From the NCBI RefSeq assembly GCF_964204645.1, contig NC_134027.1:2592485-2656484 (forward strand): DNA of 64,000 nt. Reading direction: 5' to 3'. The position numbers and the translations under genes were made by a program. Positions 1-12,000 of the stretch are shown piece after piece. Position 1 is the stretch's first letter. Each line of letters begins with the position of its first letter. This DNA comes from Tubulanus polymorphus. Its lineage: Eukaryota > Nemertea > Palaeonemertea > Tubulaniformes > Tubulanidae. The notes beneath the pieces were generated by a model. It saw nothing but the letters and a program-made list of their open reading frames with translations. It was not told the origin of the DNA and did not search any database.

Positions 1-1358
1 TTAATATCTGTGGTTATTTTGAGATGAGATTAAAAAGTCTTTCAAAATCCATCCATCGGAACTTAGTACATAATGCTATCAAAATACTAGTTGTTTGATT
101 CTGATTTTGTAGTCGATATATAATAAAGTTTAGCTATAGAAACATGGTGCTATATAAACCTGCATTTAAGATTATCCATTGCCTTCTTATCAATGTTTAT
201 TATTCTTTGCTTAAATGTTGATGTTATTCATATTTCGCTGTATACGGCATTTTCATTGTATTGTTTTATATGATCTTTTTGTTTTATTACAAAATTTGTA
301 CAGATTTTATATGAAATTTGCAACGGAATAAAATGATAATCACTGAAAGGCAACCTCGGTATATGTATATATTTTATTGATTTATCTGCTCATTTGGAGG
401 ATATCTTCACAAATACATGAGATCATATCAACTTGTATCCAAATATATAAATCCTTTATGGACAACTCTGAAAAAAGTTTTCACACAGAACTTGTGCGTG
501 GTTTGTGTGATGAATGACAATAAATATAGTTATGTATATCTGCATTCCTCGCATGCTACAGAAGAATAACTAGGCTCCGTAAAAGATCTTAGCCGTTCAG
601 TGATGTCGAATAACGATAGTGGAATTTCTTTTAGGGGATGATATTCTAATTTTACCTGAAACTTAAGCGCTAGGAATTCAGCGCTAGGTCCATCAGTGGG
701 TTCTTGTATCCTTTTGATAAATCAATAAGAATGTTCCGACTTAGCTTAACACGCTCTTAGCCAAGGTTTTCATTCGTGCCAATGATTCATTTTACGGATA
801 ATACGAGTTGAGGAACTTTTGGGGAGGGTTTGTGACAAAAATATAAAAGTATAACATCGATATTTATGTATCAAAATTTGAATCTAAAATGATACGATGT
901 TTCGGACTTTCAATGACGATAATGTCAGTTTAAGAAATAACATTTCACACAAATCAAATCGACGTTACGTGGTTTGCTTGCAAAAAGTCTGACCAGCAAA
1001 CCGAAGCTAATACAATATACAATACAACGTGCTGCCATTTGGAAGAGTTCTGTAAATTTGGAAATAAAATTCAGACGTTTTCGACGTTTTGAAGTCGCTC
1101 GAGTCTCTCCAGTTCTTGCAGTCGGAATCGTCTGAATTGACTCGATCCGCGCCACCGTCTGTAACCATTAAACGCGGACGCCGCGCACATGCACATACAC
1201 ACGTAGCCCAATACCTGCAAAAAAAGTTTTTCCTTTTTCAAAACGAACGTCTCGATATTTATTCTAAGATGCAAACCCCGAAGAAATGCTATAAATTATC
1301 AGCCCGCTGCTTTTATCAAATAACCGATAAGAATGCTTTTCTTCATGAGTTAACGTAC
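1..1358. other. Left-edge non-coding stretch, probably intron of the CMTM-like gene
   Basis: The stretch lies downstream (on the minus strand) of the third coding exon of the CMTM-like gene. I looked on the minus strand for the expected fourth transmembrane exon and did not find a convincing one, so this is probably intron and the last exon lies beyond the window. Two short open segments with possible acceptors (954-1049 and about 530-655) keep the reading frame but do not resemble the family. A plus-strand AATAAA near 330 could belong to an unseen neighbour. Nothing else is recognisable. Confidence 0.4.
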
Positions 1359-2910
1359 CGTGGCAACGATTAACTGTTGTATGATAGACTGTCGAATTAT
1401 TCCATCTCGTTGATACGATACGACAGCACCGGCGATCAAAGAGGCAGCTACTAGATACATGAAGGTGAACCATGAAAAAACAGCGAGGTCCTGTCAAAAA
1501 TGAAATATATCAATTAGCGTACTGCGCAATTATCATTGATGTAGAACAACATCAGTTATACATTGGTATCATTGAGATAAACCCACAATCTACTTTCCTA
1601 AACGACTGTTAATGTTTTTTTTCTTAAGTTTCGAGCGGAATCACTTTCTTCCAACCACTTTCAGAGTTTATTTGAAAATGAGATTTTGAAATTTTCTAAA
1701 ATTTTCAAATGGAAAAAATGAAAATTTCAAATAAACTCTGAAGATTTCGAAGAAACGTAAGAAACTCTCAAGAAACGTAATTAAAAAAAAAAACATGCAA
1801 TGAACAGTTATGTGAATTGATACTGTGGGTTTCTCTAGATGATAATCATCAAGACTTCGAAATAGTGAAACCAATTATTTACATCCAGCAGACCTTATGA
1901 AAAAAATGTTGATTAAGCGGTACTAGCGTTCTCTAATTTAGTCACACTATCAATTACTTTTTATTTCATCGAAATTATAGACACTCTTCATTATCTGCTA
2001 TTTAAAAAGTTGGTAGGCACGAAACTTCATACTTAGACATTCACACATTGATGCTTAGAAACTTACCACGAAATGCCAATTAAACTGGAACATTTTAATA
2101 AGTCCTGTTGTCTGTAGCAGCAAGAGAACGATACATGTCATAAAACAGGAAACGGTGACGAATACATACATGCGCATGTGTGAATCCATCGGTAATAAAA
2201 GATAAGCACCCGGGAAATCACCGACACATGTCACAAATCCTAATCCAATAATGGAAGTTACCTAAATACAAATTGGAGAAAATAGATTCATGTTGGATAC
2301 GTTATTGACAAAATATTGTTCTAGAGAGTTTTTGTTCAATCAGAAAATGATTTTAGCCATTTTATGTTTTCGTTTTTCGATTGCTTGGTTTGAATTGTTA
2401 TTTTTTCAGACTTTGCTAGAATAAATTTTCTGCAGCTGTTTAAACCAAACGGGCGGCTCAGTCACGTACACATTGCAATTGTTACAATGACTAAATGAAA
2501 ATATCATCATAATCTAATCTATACGAACATATGATTAAAAAAGAGTACGAATATGATATTCAATCTTCCAAAATACATGCATCTCAGAAATCTTGTCGAT
2601 GCAGAACACTCACAGCGAGAAGGAATTTAACAATCCCAGGTCCAGTGCGTAGATATCTATCATCAAACTTCACAATGACTTTATATTCTAAATTCTCATC
2701 GGAAAGATGGTTTTCCATCGCTGCAGAATTGCGATCTTGTGTAACGACTCGATTAGGGTCGGTTTTATTAACGTGTCGTCGTTCTAAAGATTGTACGTCG
2801 TCTGCCATCTTGGTTTCGTGTCGCAGCTGCTGCTGCTGCTGCTGCTGTCTCTCGGAATAATCATCTAACAGCATCACGCGTATCTCGTTCAATAGCGGCG
2901 TTTGATGCAT
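1359..2910 (-). CDS. CMTM-like MARVEL-domain tetraspan membrane protein (3' end not in window)
   Basis: Three coding exons, all joined in phase 0: 2614-2910, 2067-2261 and 1359-1490 (99+65+44 codons). The donors read GTGAGT, GTAAGT and GTACGT. The N-terminal ~75 residues are hydrophilic with a seven-glutamine run, followed by the family-like DDRYLRTGPGIVK entry into TM1. TM2 (around RMYVFVTVSCF) ends in a KMFQFNWHFVDL loop, and TM3 is FSWFTFMYLVAASLIAG. This layout, especially the NW..xDL motif between TM2 and TM3, matches CKLF-like MARVEL proteins such as CMTM4. In that family MARVEL proteins act in vesicle traffic and in stabilising surface proteins. The fourth TM is missing from what I can assemble. 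The start at 2910 is the first ATG of the open exon. Family assignment is fairly secure; which CMTM paralogue is not. Confidence 0.7.
1566..1850. repeat. Inverted-repeat (MITE-like) element in CMTM intron
   Basis: Imperfect terminal inverted repeats built on GAGATAAACCCACA (about 1574) and TGTGGGTTTCTCT (about 1824) enclose a second, perfect 17-bp palindrome at 1661-1677 / 1725-1741 (TCAGAGTTTATTTGAAA and its complement). A related element occurs at 28730-28892. No coding capacity. Confidence 0.6.
2827..2847. repeat. (CTG)7 / polyglutamine tract
   Basis: Seven CTG units on the plus strand, read as seven CAG (glutamine) codons in the first coding exon of the minus-strand CMTM-like gene. Confidence 0.9.
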
Positions 2911-3328
2911 TATCCAGAGCTCTCTGTCCGCGAAACAGTCACGTTCGCACTGCAGTTCCTCAGTACAGGTTTCATACAGGGTCGATAGCGCCGACAGCTA
3001 GTAGCTGTCATGTGAAAACACTGGAGAGTTTCTTATTTACACAAAATAACTGGTATTTTCAGTATTACATATAGCATAGCATGGTTTAAAAGTAGTAAGT
3101 AAGCACTTCTTTGGTGCGAAAAAAGTAATCATTAGCGCATTAGCGATTGCGGCCGGCCTAGTGTCTTGTGAAACCACCTGGACAGACTGACCCTGAACAC
3201 GAATTATTCTCTTTCTAACAAAAATCAAACAAATCATTTCTATTGAAGATTCGGTTTTAAAACTTATTAGAATAATTCCATTAAATGAAGCATTTGTATT
3301 GATGGAATCGGTGATAGAAACAATTCGC

Positions 3329-3394
3329 CCACCGCGGTAAAAATAGCGAGATCAGCACTTAAACGTCTAGTGCTGCCTCGCTATTCCACTGTGG
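3329..3394. ncRNA. 66-nt hairpin of pre-miRNA size (candidate only)
   Basis: Arms pair as ATAGCGAG (3343-3350) with CTCGCTAT (3377-3384) and CAGCACT (3353-3359) with AGTGCTG (3369-3375). They are separated by a small asymmetric bulge and closed by a 9-nt loop, with an outer CCAC/GTGG pairing. Size and shape fit a microRNA precursor or the foldback of a tiny element. I recognise no known miRNA seed, and the strand is undetermined. Confidence 0.3.
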
Positions 3395-4617
3395 CATGCG
3401 AGGATATTTTTGTAAGTCAAGTTTCGTTTTTTTTTTATTTACTACATGTACAAACCTATGAGGTTTCCTCCTGGTTTGAATGAAATAAACGCTTTCCAAT
3501 TCTACTTAAATCGAATCGAGTGCGAAAAATGGCACTCCATGCAATTGCAACTATGAGCTTTCAAGCCTCAGAAAACGAATGAAACGAAAGAGTTTTTATT
3601 TACACAATTGTCTTGTTTTATTTTGTCCTGTTGTATATAAAAATTACTTAATCACTGCATTAATGGTTTTGTTAAGTTTATATTTACAATGTTAACACAA
3701 AAACCGTTACTACTACAATATAATATTGCCTTCATAAACAGTAGTTCAATTCTACCTTTTAGTCATCATCGATCTATGGTTGAAATCCTTCAGGAGAGCT
3801 CAGTTCTGCAGGCGTTTAAATTGATATTTAGGGCATGGCTTTGAATATTTGTTAATCCTATCGCTTTTAGCTTGACTACAACATCGAGGATTATATTGAT
3901 TCTAAAATGCAGATTCACTTAAGCTTCCACAACAAACTAGGGACGACTGACTAATAGGTAGAGATCTAATTACATGTCTCTCTAGTAGAAATCAAACTGC
4001 TAGATTTAAAGTAAACTGAAGGTGCATCAATTGACTTCGTAATAAGAATATTAATAATATAAATATACTTTTAACCGATGAAGATAGTAAATATCTTTTT
4101 AAATCATATAATAATTAAACAATTTAACATGTGTCGAAGAAAGATTTTGAAGCGATTGTAAATTCAATGAACCACCTGCTTAAACCAGAGAAACATAATT
4201 CAGTTATTAAACAATCAAACTCAAAATTTATGACGAAAACGTAATAATAATCAACTGAATCAGTGATGAAATAATGTGACCAAATAAATGTGTACGTAAA
4301 ATAAATTTGAAATAATGTTGTTATGAATTTCGCGGTGCAAAAATTTCTGCTTTACTTTCCTGATTAATAATTATTAACCACCATTTTATATTGAAAGCTG
4401 TTGATCATTGATTAAATGAATATCCATTCAGAATGGATTCATACAGGTGCGACACGTCTTAAAAAGTTTATTTCAACGAGAAAGCACCCTTTATTTTATC
4501 CACACTTTTATAACAGCAACGCCTTATTTTCAGATGTCATTTTTTTCGTTTTTCAAGATTCTAAAATGCGAAAGAGAATATGTTTAATTTCATCCGAGTC
4601 AATTCAAAATGAGTCAT

Positions 4618-4729
4618 GACCCCATTTCATGAAAAAGTTTAACTCATATTTTGTTACTTCTTTTCGATGAGGACAACAATTCAAACTTAACAGTTTTAAG
4701 CTTAAACTTTTCCGTAAAACTGGACCCGG
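4618..4729. repeat. MITE-like element, GGGCCCAGTTTCA family, copy 1
   Basis: Ends pair as inverted repeats: GACCCCATTTCATGAAAAAG at the left and the complement of CTTTTCCGTAAAACTGGACC at the right. The interior shares the GATGAGGACAACAATTCAAA segment, inverted, with the copy at 16230-16359. It lies just downstream of the ARPC4 stop codon, so it is probably in that gene's 3' UTR. Confidence 0.65.
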
Positions 4730-4751
4730 GTTCCAAAATACTAACGTCTAT

Positions 4752-6488
4752 TTAGAAGTGTTTGAGAAATTCTTCGGCTGATATTCTTGCTCTTGCATTG
4801 ATTGCTAGTTTCATGTTGCTGATTTCTTTATCTATTTCTTCCATGAAATTGATAATAAAATCGACCAACTTGTGTTTATACATTTGTTCAGTGTGGAAAT
4901 TTGTTATTAGAAAACTAATGTCGTAGCCCTGTCGAAAAGAAACAAGATTGGATTAATTGAAAATTTGCATCAACTTCTATTTCATCACAATCACTACTGG
5001 TAATCAGTGATTTACCTCTATTGGTTTTCGTCTCAGTACAACAAAGCTTTCAGCTCGCATCATCATAAATCGCATAAACTTTTTGCATAAAATTCTTTCA
5101 AGTTCGTCGGCCTAAGAAATAAATGAAAGAAATAATCTTTAAGACTGTAGATTTTGCAGTGCAGTAAACCCAGCAGATCGGTAATACATACCTGTTTGAT
5201 GGCAATACTTATTCTAAGGGAATTTATTGATCCTTCAATTAAAACCTTTTCTTTTTCATTTCTACTAATCATAACGGGAGTTAATAGCAATTCTTTACTA
5301 CTCCTAAAATATATGTAAACAACATGGTATATTGCAATTGGAATAAAGTAAGGACAATCAGAATTGACGGGGCCCAGTTCTCAAAAGCTGGTTAGAGTTG
5401 AACAATGAAGTTTTAATTGTCATTTTCTAAACTCTCCACTGGCCAACTTCATTCGGATCTGACCCAAATGGATTACGCCGACCTTTGAAGTGTTGCCAGC
5501 ATGCTGTAAGCAGCTTCCAGCAGGAATTGAACAGAACCCATCACACCCATCACGCTGAACTACAGAGGTGAACTTCAACCAACGTTTGAGTAACTGACCC
5601 GAAGTTCCAGTTCACAGTTAAGTTTAAATCATTAAAGATAATCTGATTTTAACTCTTAACATAAAGTCAAAGCTGTGTCCTGTATTCAGCAGTTTATCAC
5701 AGACGCACCTAACTTCAACCTCTGGTTTGTTGTGTCGTTCGACTACTTGAGATGAAAAGTTTTCTAGACACATCGCTGCTGTTAGAGTGTGTCTGACTGC
5801 ATTCAGGTATGGTTTAAGGGTAGCAGCCTGAAAATAAAATCACATCAATAATGTTTTTTGCATAGGCCCAATCACCAAAACTATTATGACACCCCAGTTA
5901 TTTATTAAGAAGTGGATATTTTGCAGACACAACATTATTTTAGAAACCGCTATGGGTTAGGTTGAGAGCTATGTAGTTAAAACATTCGAATGCATCAACG
6001 GGCTAGATAATTTGGTGGAAAGACTCTTTTCTCAACTCTTGTTGCTTCCCTGAATTTGGTAAGTCGCCCGCTTTGACATGCACGGCGTTAATCAGCCAAA
6101 CAGAACGAGATATTAGCAATTATAATACTGCATCTCCAAATCGGCTGCCTGGCTATGAATGATATAGGGCTAAGCACAGCCTACTCGTCTCAGGAAATGA
6201 GTAACCAAATGAATGTGACCAGAGAAAACATAGTGATTGATTAACATGGTCAACCTGGTTCAAACTAAATATGAAAGCAACATCAAAACGTCAATAAATA
6301 AGGTAGCCCACTCCTCGTCAGTCCACTCCTTGCCTACAGATCAGGAGTCTGAGAGAAATAAACTCAGACTATCAAATCAGAGATTTCACTCGTTTCAGGG
6401 TTTTTGCTGTTTAAAGCAAGTTTTAAACACGATCGAAATATTAATTACTGATTTAACTTTAATAAACAGTTAAAGTCATACGTACCAT
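4752..6488 (-). CDS. ARPC4: Arp2/3 complex subunit 4 (p20-ARC)
   Basis: Complete five-exon gene: 6486-6488 (the ATG alone), 5709-5827, 5192-5303, 5016-5111 and 4752-4928. The sum is 507 nt, 168 aa plus TAA, which is the length of human ARPC4. The protein is nearly colinear with vertebrate ARPC4; diagnostic stretches are [50 protein letters not shown] and [24 protein letters not shown]4 forms the structural core of the Arp2/3 complex with ARPC2 and helps dock it on the mother actin filament for branched nucleation at the cell cortex. All splice sites are GT-AG. The first intron begins directly after the start codon (ATG|GTACGT) and phase 0 then gives M-A-A-T-L. Identification is essentially certain from sequence identity. 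Confidence 0.96.
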
Positions 6489-6654
6489 TTTGTATTTCGG
6501 GGCTCAAACTAACAAAAATTAACCAGGAAATACAGGAATGATTAACCGGGCACCTTGCAACCCGGAAGTAAATGGACCTATTGTAGTGTGGCTCCGCCTG
6601 CTGTCAGTCAATGCGATGATTTATATAAATACACACTTTCCCACTTTACCAACT

Positions 6655-6728
6655 GGCCGGTTAGCTCAGTCGGTTAGAGCGTCGTGCTAATAACGCGAAT
6701 GTCGTGGGTTCGACCCCCACACTGGCCA
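6655..6728 (+). tRNA. tRNA-Ile (anticodon AAT)
   Basis: Full cloverleaf. The acceptor stem GGCCGGT pairs with ACTGGCC (one G-U) and is followed by discriminator A. The D arm holds a good A box (TTAGCTCAGTCGG) and the anticodon loop is CTAATAA, giving anticodon AAT. The T arm is GTGGG-TTCGACC-CCCAC, containing the B box GGTTCGACC. No intron. It is very close to animal tRNA-Ile(AAT). It lies 167 bp upstream of the ARPC4 start and is transcribed away from it. Confidence 0.96.
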
Positions 6729-7417
6729 ATGGTTTTACCAATCTTTAACTTTTGGTTTTTCTTTAGCCAGTGACCTCTTCCTCAACAAGAGTTGCAACAC
6801 CAACTTCATTGAACCTTATTTGAGAACTTCTTGGCACCAGAAAATTTGCGTTTTATTCGTTGTATCCAGTCTGTATGAAATTTTCTTGGGACGAAATTCT
6901 GTATTTGTTATATCCGATGAATCGTTGTAACGACGTTCCACTGTATGCATCATGATATACCAAGTCAAACAAGCCATTTTTTTATAATAATAATTTTATT
7001 AATGAATTTATCAACATATCCGTTGTATATTCACAACAGGAATGCAGACCAGCGGCGAGAGGTGACAAGCAGCGTTTAAACTCGGGAGCTGGAAATGATG
7101 ACAGATGTTTATTTCATACATAGTGACTAGGTCATTATTGATTACAACTAACTAAAATTACAGTGAATTGTCTTTTACATATATCTTACAAATGTAATCT
7201 ATCTATTCACGATATTAGTCATTTAGTTCAATCTAATATTTATACATCTGCCTGTTTTCAATTCTCCTAGTCCTCTTTTCAACAGATCCATAGTTGAACA
7301 AAACATTGATTTTCAAGAAATACAATTTTAAGGTCCATGAAAAATGAAGGACCCGGAACCTGTTTCATCAGTCATCATTCAGTGAAATTGGCTGATTATT
7401 GAAATTTTTATCCACCA

Positions 7418-7548
7418 AGGTCCAGGATCATGAAAAAGTTAAACTCAATTTTTTTGTTCGATCACTTCGTAGTTACTTCCATGTTTTCAATGAGGAAAAC
7501 TATTCGAACTTAACCGTTTTTCAGCTCAAACAGGACCCTTGGGTCGAT
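7418..7548. repeat. MITE-like element, GGGCCCAGTTTCA family, copy 2
   Basis: Starts GGTCCAGGATCATGAAAAAG and ends with the inverted version, CAGCTCAAACAGGACCC. The interior AATGAGGAAAACTATTCGAA segment corresponds to the same region of the copies at 4618-4729 and 16230-16359, with divergence. Non-coding. Confidence 0.55.
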
Positions 7549-8681
7549 CTATCATTTCTGGATAGAACTAAGATTAACTGCAAGCCAGGGCCAATCTCAC
7601 GCGATGCAAGTAACACTGGATTATAATTAGAGCAAGCTAGAAATTTCTATGTACAATTCTTTGGAAAAAAATGCAATAAATGATATTTTGCACATAATAC
7701 ACACATGTAGTCAACTCGAGTACGAATGACACATTTATGTAAACAGTGTAAATTCCACAAGCCTGAAAAACCAAACCCTAAATATTGGCCACATTCTGCC
7801 CATATATATAAATATACAATGTAAACAAATATCAATCTGTTATTACAAACTAAATATTTGCTCAAGATTTCCAGGACACATCTACGAATAACTTAAATAG
7901 ATGTTACAATCATATTTGTATGTATTCACCTGCAGGATTCTTACATTCTTCCAGAATCACATCAAGATCACATCAAGTTTATTGATCCAGCACTTATCAC
8001 TTACGGTACACAGAAAGTTTGGGCCCAGTTCCCGAGTTCTGAGTTTAGATTTCACTTCGAGTTATCTCATTGAAAATGAACTCATTTAAACTCAAGACTA
8101 ACTCACAACTGAATCGAGTTCATTCGATTGATTACAATAAAACTCTCTATCAATTATGAAACACACATTGCTTCTTCAAATCTTTTCCAGAGAAGCTACA
8201 CAAAATACGTTAACTTTTAAATCATCGAAATCAATTGATTCAACACTTTTATTTCTATCTTTAAATAGACATAGCTCATCAGTCCATGGATGAGACAAGG
8301 TCTTCTTATAGACTGTTCATTTTCGTGCATTACGAAATGGCCAACTCAACTTATTCAACAGAATGACACCCCCTGCACACCTGTGTGTGTGTGAGTGTGT
8401 CATATAATATATCACATTTATTCAAGCACATACGATGTACATTTCATTTTACCGGTTTAATCAAAATCTATTTAACGGTAATTTAGTGGTAAAAATGCAC
8501 GTTTAAATCTTTACCCCATCTAAACACTCATGATTGTACATTTTAGTTGATGATGAATTAAGAGGAAACACTTCATCAATTTACTAGAAAAATAAGTAAA
8601 ATGTCGCTAATTCACAATTTCTCTTGATCTTTCATCATATCACTTCAAACACACTACGATTATCCTATTAATACTGCATCG

Positions 8682-8702
8682 TCATCATCATCATCATCAT
8701 GA
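8682..8702. repeat. (ATC)n microsatellite
   Basis: About six to seven tandem ATC/TCA units in the presumed USP10 3' flank. Confidence 0.85.
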
Positions 8703-9093
8703 TAAATCTATATATCTCTGACCTTCGGTTAAAACGGCAGTAAGTTTACAAAACCAACGGTTGCGTCAGTAATATCAGGACATATAGTTTGTCTCTAATG
8801 TCTCTATATATAATAGAGCAAGAATATTTTCAACGATTCGGTGGCAATATACTCGACACTAAGTAATTATTCCCTTCAAACTCACAGCACAATCAACATT
8901 CAAATCGATTTTCCCATTTTTGAAATGGCGAAAAAGTTCAGTTTAGTGTTTTATTCTGCTCTCCTAATTCCATTCAATCAATAGTGAAACGAAGATCTTC
9001 ATTCGAACGCGATAATATACACACATATCTACACAACACTGACTCGAATCTGTGGCGTAGGAAAATATTCGCGTTTATTTCTAGACAACGTAT

Positions 9094-12000
9094 CTAACTA
9101 GTGAGTAGGTCACAGCGTCTGTAGTAGAGTAAATACGGTACACGTCCTGTGAACGGTTTTAGAACTTGAGACAGCGGTATCGAATGAACCATGCTGTCGT
9201 CGATGTGAACCCATCCCTGAATTCCGGGATGATAAACATCCACCGTGTAGTGACCACCGGCTGCATTACGGCCGTGGTGATATTCCGCTAAAAAATAAAG
9301 AAATCAAAATTATTACGATATCGTGACCCCTCCGCGGAGAAAATAACATAGGGTGGCCATGACTTTTATTCAACTTGATTTTTCCCTTGGGATTACTCCC
9401 CGAAATGCACGTTGTTTTCCATGACTTGATCAGCTAAGAATCAAATCACGTAACACAGTCATATATGTACAACTGAGATGAAAAATTTTCGATTTTAAGC
9501 GCAATTAAGCAATCTCAGCAAAGTTCCCCGATTTTCAGCTCATAAATTCCCTGATTTTTTTAAAGAAAAGAAACACCCTCCACTTTTCCTGATTTCCGGG
9601 TAAAGTGGCCGGTTCCCTTTAACAGTGCATGGAGATTTCTCACTTACCAGCAAATAACTTATACGACCTTTGGGTCTGGGTTAATTTAGATTTTGTGCTA
9701 GGAGACAGCAAATCTGTAAAACAAGAATGTGATTTTCACAATAGTTGCTCCGAGGCTTCATACAAACCCACATTTTGGGACCTAAAGTGAACCCTCGATG
9801 CCCGGTTGTTTTCAGATAATAATAACATTCTAATATACAGCTTGTTAAATGGAGAAAGAAATTGTGAAAGGTTGGAACAATTAGAGAATTTCGACACTAT
9901 TGTATTTTCCCTCCATTGAAAATTCATATTGAAAAAATTCATTTTCGCTCTCACCTTTGTTAATCTCTAAATCAACAGGATAGTCGATTCTTTTCAGAAG
10001 TTTTTGACAACCTCCATCTTTATTGAAAATGAAATACTTCAAATGCAGGATCAAAACAGGAGGCAACACTTCCAGCATCATACGTCGAGAGGCTTCGACT
10101 TCGGTTTTAGTTTTCGAGCAGGTGTAGCCCTGGACGCTTTCACGTGTTAGTAGACCTTCCAACGCATCTTTAACCGACATCACTCTCTCTGATTGTATAT
10201 CGAGCTGGAGCGTGAAGAACGGCTGAAGAGTCGCCGATTCTCGCGAGCCTGGTTGATGCAGAACCGAACGCATCTGACCGCAGAATATAGCGGAGATCGC
10301 GGAGGGTGTAAATTCGGCCTGAAATATCGAATAGTTTGCAATTACACGAATGAAATTCGAAGTATCAGTTCCAAGTTCATGCGTCTAATGGAAACAATTG
10401 AAATTCAATGCATAATAACTTAAGCAGGCTGGCCACTTATATTTCATAGGCTTTTTCCTTGATATTTCCCCGACTCTAAAAACAAGGCATCTTTCGTAAT
10501 TTTTTTTGTCACATACCACTCTAGTAATCATGCTTTTCTTTTTAGGTCCGACTTGCTCCCAGCTTTCATCTTCTTCATTCTCATCTGCAGACTCTGCTGA
10601 GCTGCCGTAACCATTTGCAACCTCCGTTTGGTTTTCTATGCATCGAATAAATAAAATAACATCCGAAATCAAAACGTTCTTAAATTTACAGAGAAAACAT
10701 TAAAGGGATTATTAATAGATTATCTCTATTTCGACACCCCTCCTTTCTGTATGCAGAGATCACTTTTTTCATTACCCTTGTGTACTGTGTATGTATTGTC
10801 TTACTACTGAATTTCAGGTATCAACCCATCCACCTCTTTACGGAGTTGCATCGATCCTAAAAGACAATTTACCTTTAGGCGCCGATTTGTCAGACAATGC
10901 TTTCTCCGCTGTTAACATTTCTTCATGGATTCCATTTAACAAATACGACAAAAATTCCTCGGCATCTTCCTGCTTTCCATGCTGCAAGTATAAATCATAC
11001 GCAAGAAAATTTAGCCACGTGATATAAATATCAACACAGCTGAAATGATGAAGAAATGTATACCTTGAACACATCAGATTTGCTCTGTAACATTTGATAA
11101 ACATAAACTGGTTCAAAACATGGACCGCAACTTATGTCTTGACGAATGTTGTCTTTCTTTCCCTTCGATCCTGTAACATCAAGCATAAGACTCATTAAAC
11201 CACGAACTTTGGTAAAAATTCCTTTTAATGAAACAATGGCGATGAATTTGTTACCTGAATGGTAGGATGGGAATTTCATAGCTATAAACTCATTGACGAA
11301 TTCAACACTGCAAAATGAGGATCAATATATCATGAATTAATATTTGATTGATAAAATTCGAAGATATTTCGAACATACTTACATGCTGTCGATGACTGGT
11401 GTTGAACTGGGTCCTTTTATTAATGCAGGATACGATGGCAGGGATTTAATCAAATGGTAAAATGGGGGGCAGGCTAATAAAGCTTGAAGAGTCTGAATAT
11501 TCATCGGTAAAAGAAAACAAAGTCGATTTTCCAACAATCGTATCAAAAAATATTAACATTCAAAGTGCAATAATCATTATTCATTTAAAAGGATACAGCA
11601 TTTACATAGCACCAATTTCCGCGATTAGAAAGTCCTCTCGGTTGAAGACTGATTGGACGGTGGTTCAATTGTAGGTTGAGCAACAAATCTGGAGATTAAC
11701 AAATTATTTAGAAAATATACTATATGCATTATTAAAGATGAAATAGATCTCCATTTACCAACTTTAACAATTTTACCAACTCAAGTATGATGATGAGTCT
11801 TTCGTTACACGCAGTTCTCCATGTATACACTGGGAGTTTTTAAGAAGGGCTGTACTCATTTTTTGAGTACCCTTGTTGACAAAAACAGTAATTACTAATA
11901 ACATCAATACACCGCAGTGCAGTGTACTAGCAAAGCCATCACTATTTATACTATTTAAGGTAAATATCTCATGGAAGTACTTACTTCCGAGCTGCTTTGT

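Larger units (their letters stand above)
2911..4751. other. Intergenic: CMTM-like 5' flank and ARPC4 3' UTR
   Basis: No gene recognised. The right part should hold the ARPC4 3' UTR: minus-strand AATAAA signals (plus-strand TTTATT) lie at 4490-4495 and 4467-4472. The left part is the upstream flank of the CMTM-like gene and contains a perfect 17-bp palindrome (GACAGCTAGTAGCTGTC, about 2993-3009). A pre-miRNA-like hairpin (3329-3394) and an inverted-repeat element (4618-4729) are listed separately. Confidence 0.5.
6729..9093. other. Intergenic, including USP10 3' UTR
   Basis: No gene recognised. A minus-strand AATAAA (plus-strand TTTATT, 9074-9079) sits only about 15 nt past the USP10 stop and could be its poly(A) signal; other candidates occur further left, so the UTR end is unknown. 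The stretch holds an inverted-repeat element (7418-7548), a TG-rich microsatellite near 8382-8401, an ATC microsatellite (8682-8702), and a GGGCCCAGTT-starting fragment near 8020. Confidence 0.5.

Noticed and set aside
530-655. Another minus-strand in-frame terminal segment (about 41 codons)
   Set aside because: No membrane helix and no family resemblance; chance openness is likely.
954-1049. Possible last exon of the CMTM-like gene (32 codons, hydrophobic)
   Set aside because: Phase and acceptor fit, but it does not resemble the fourth MARVEL helix; short open frames like this occur by chance.
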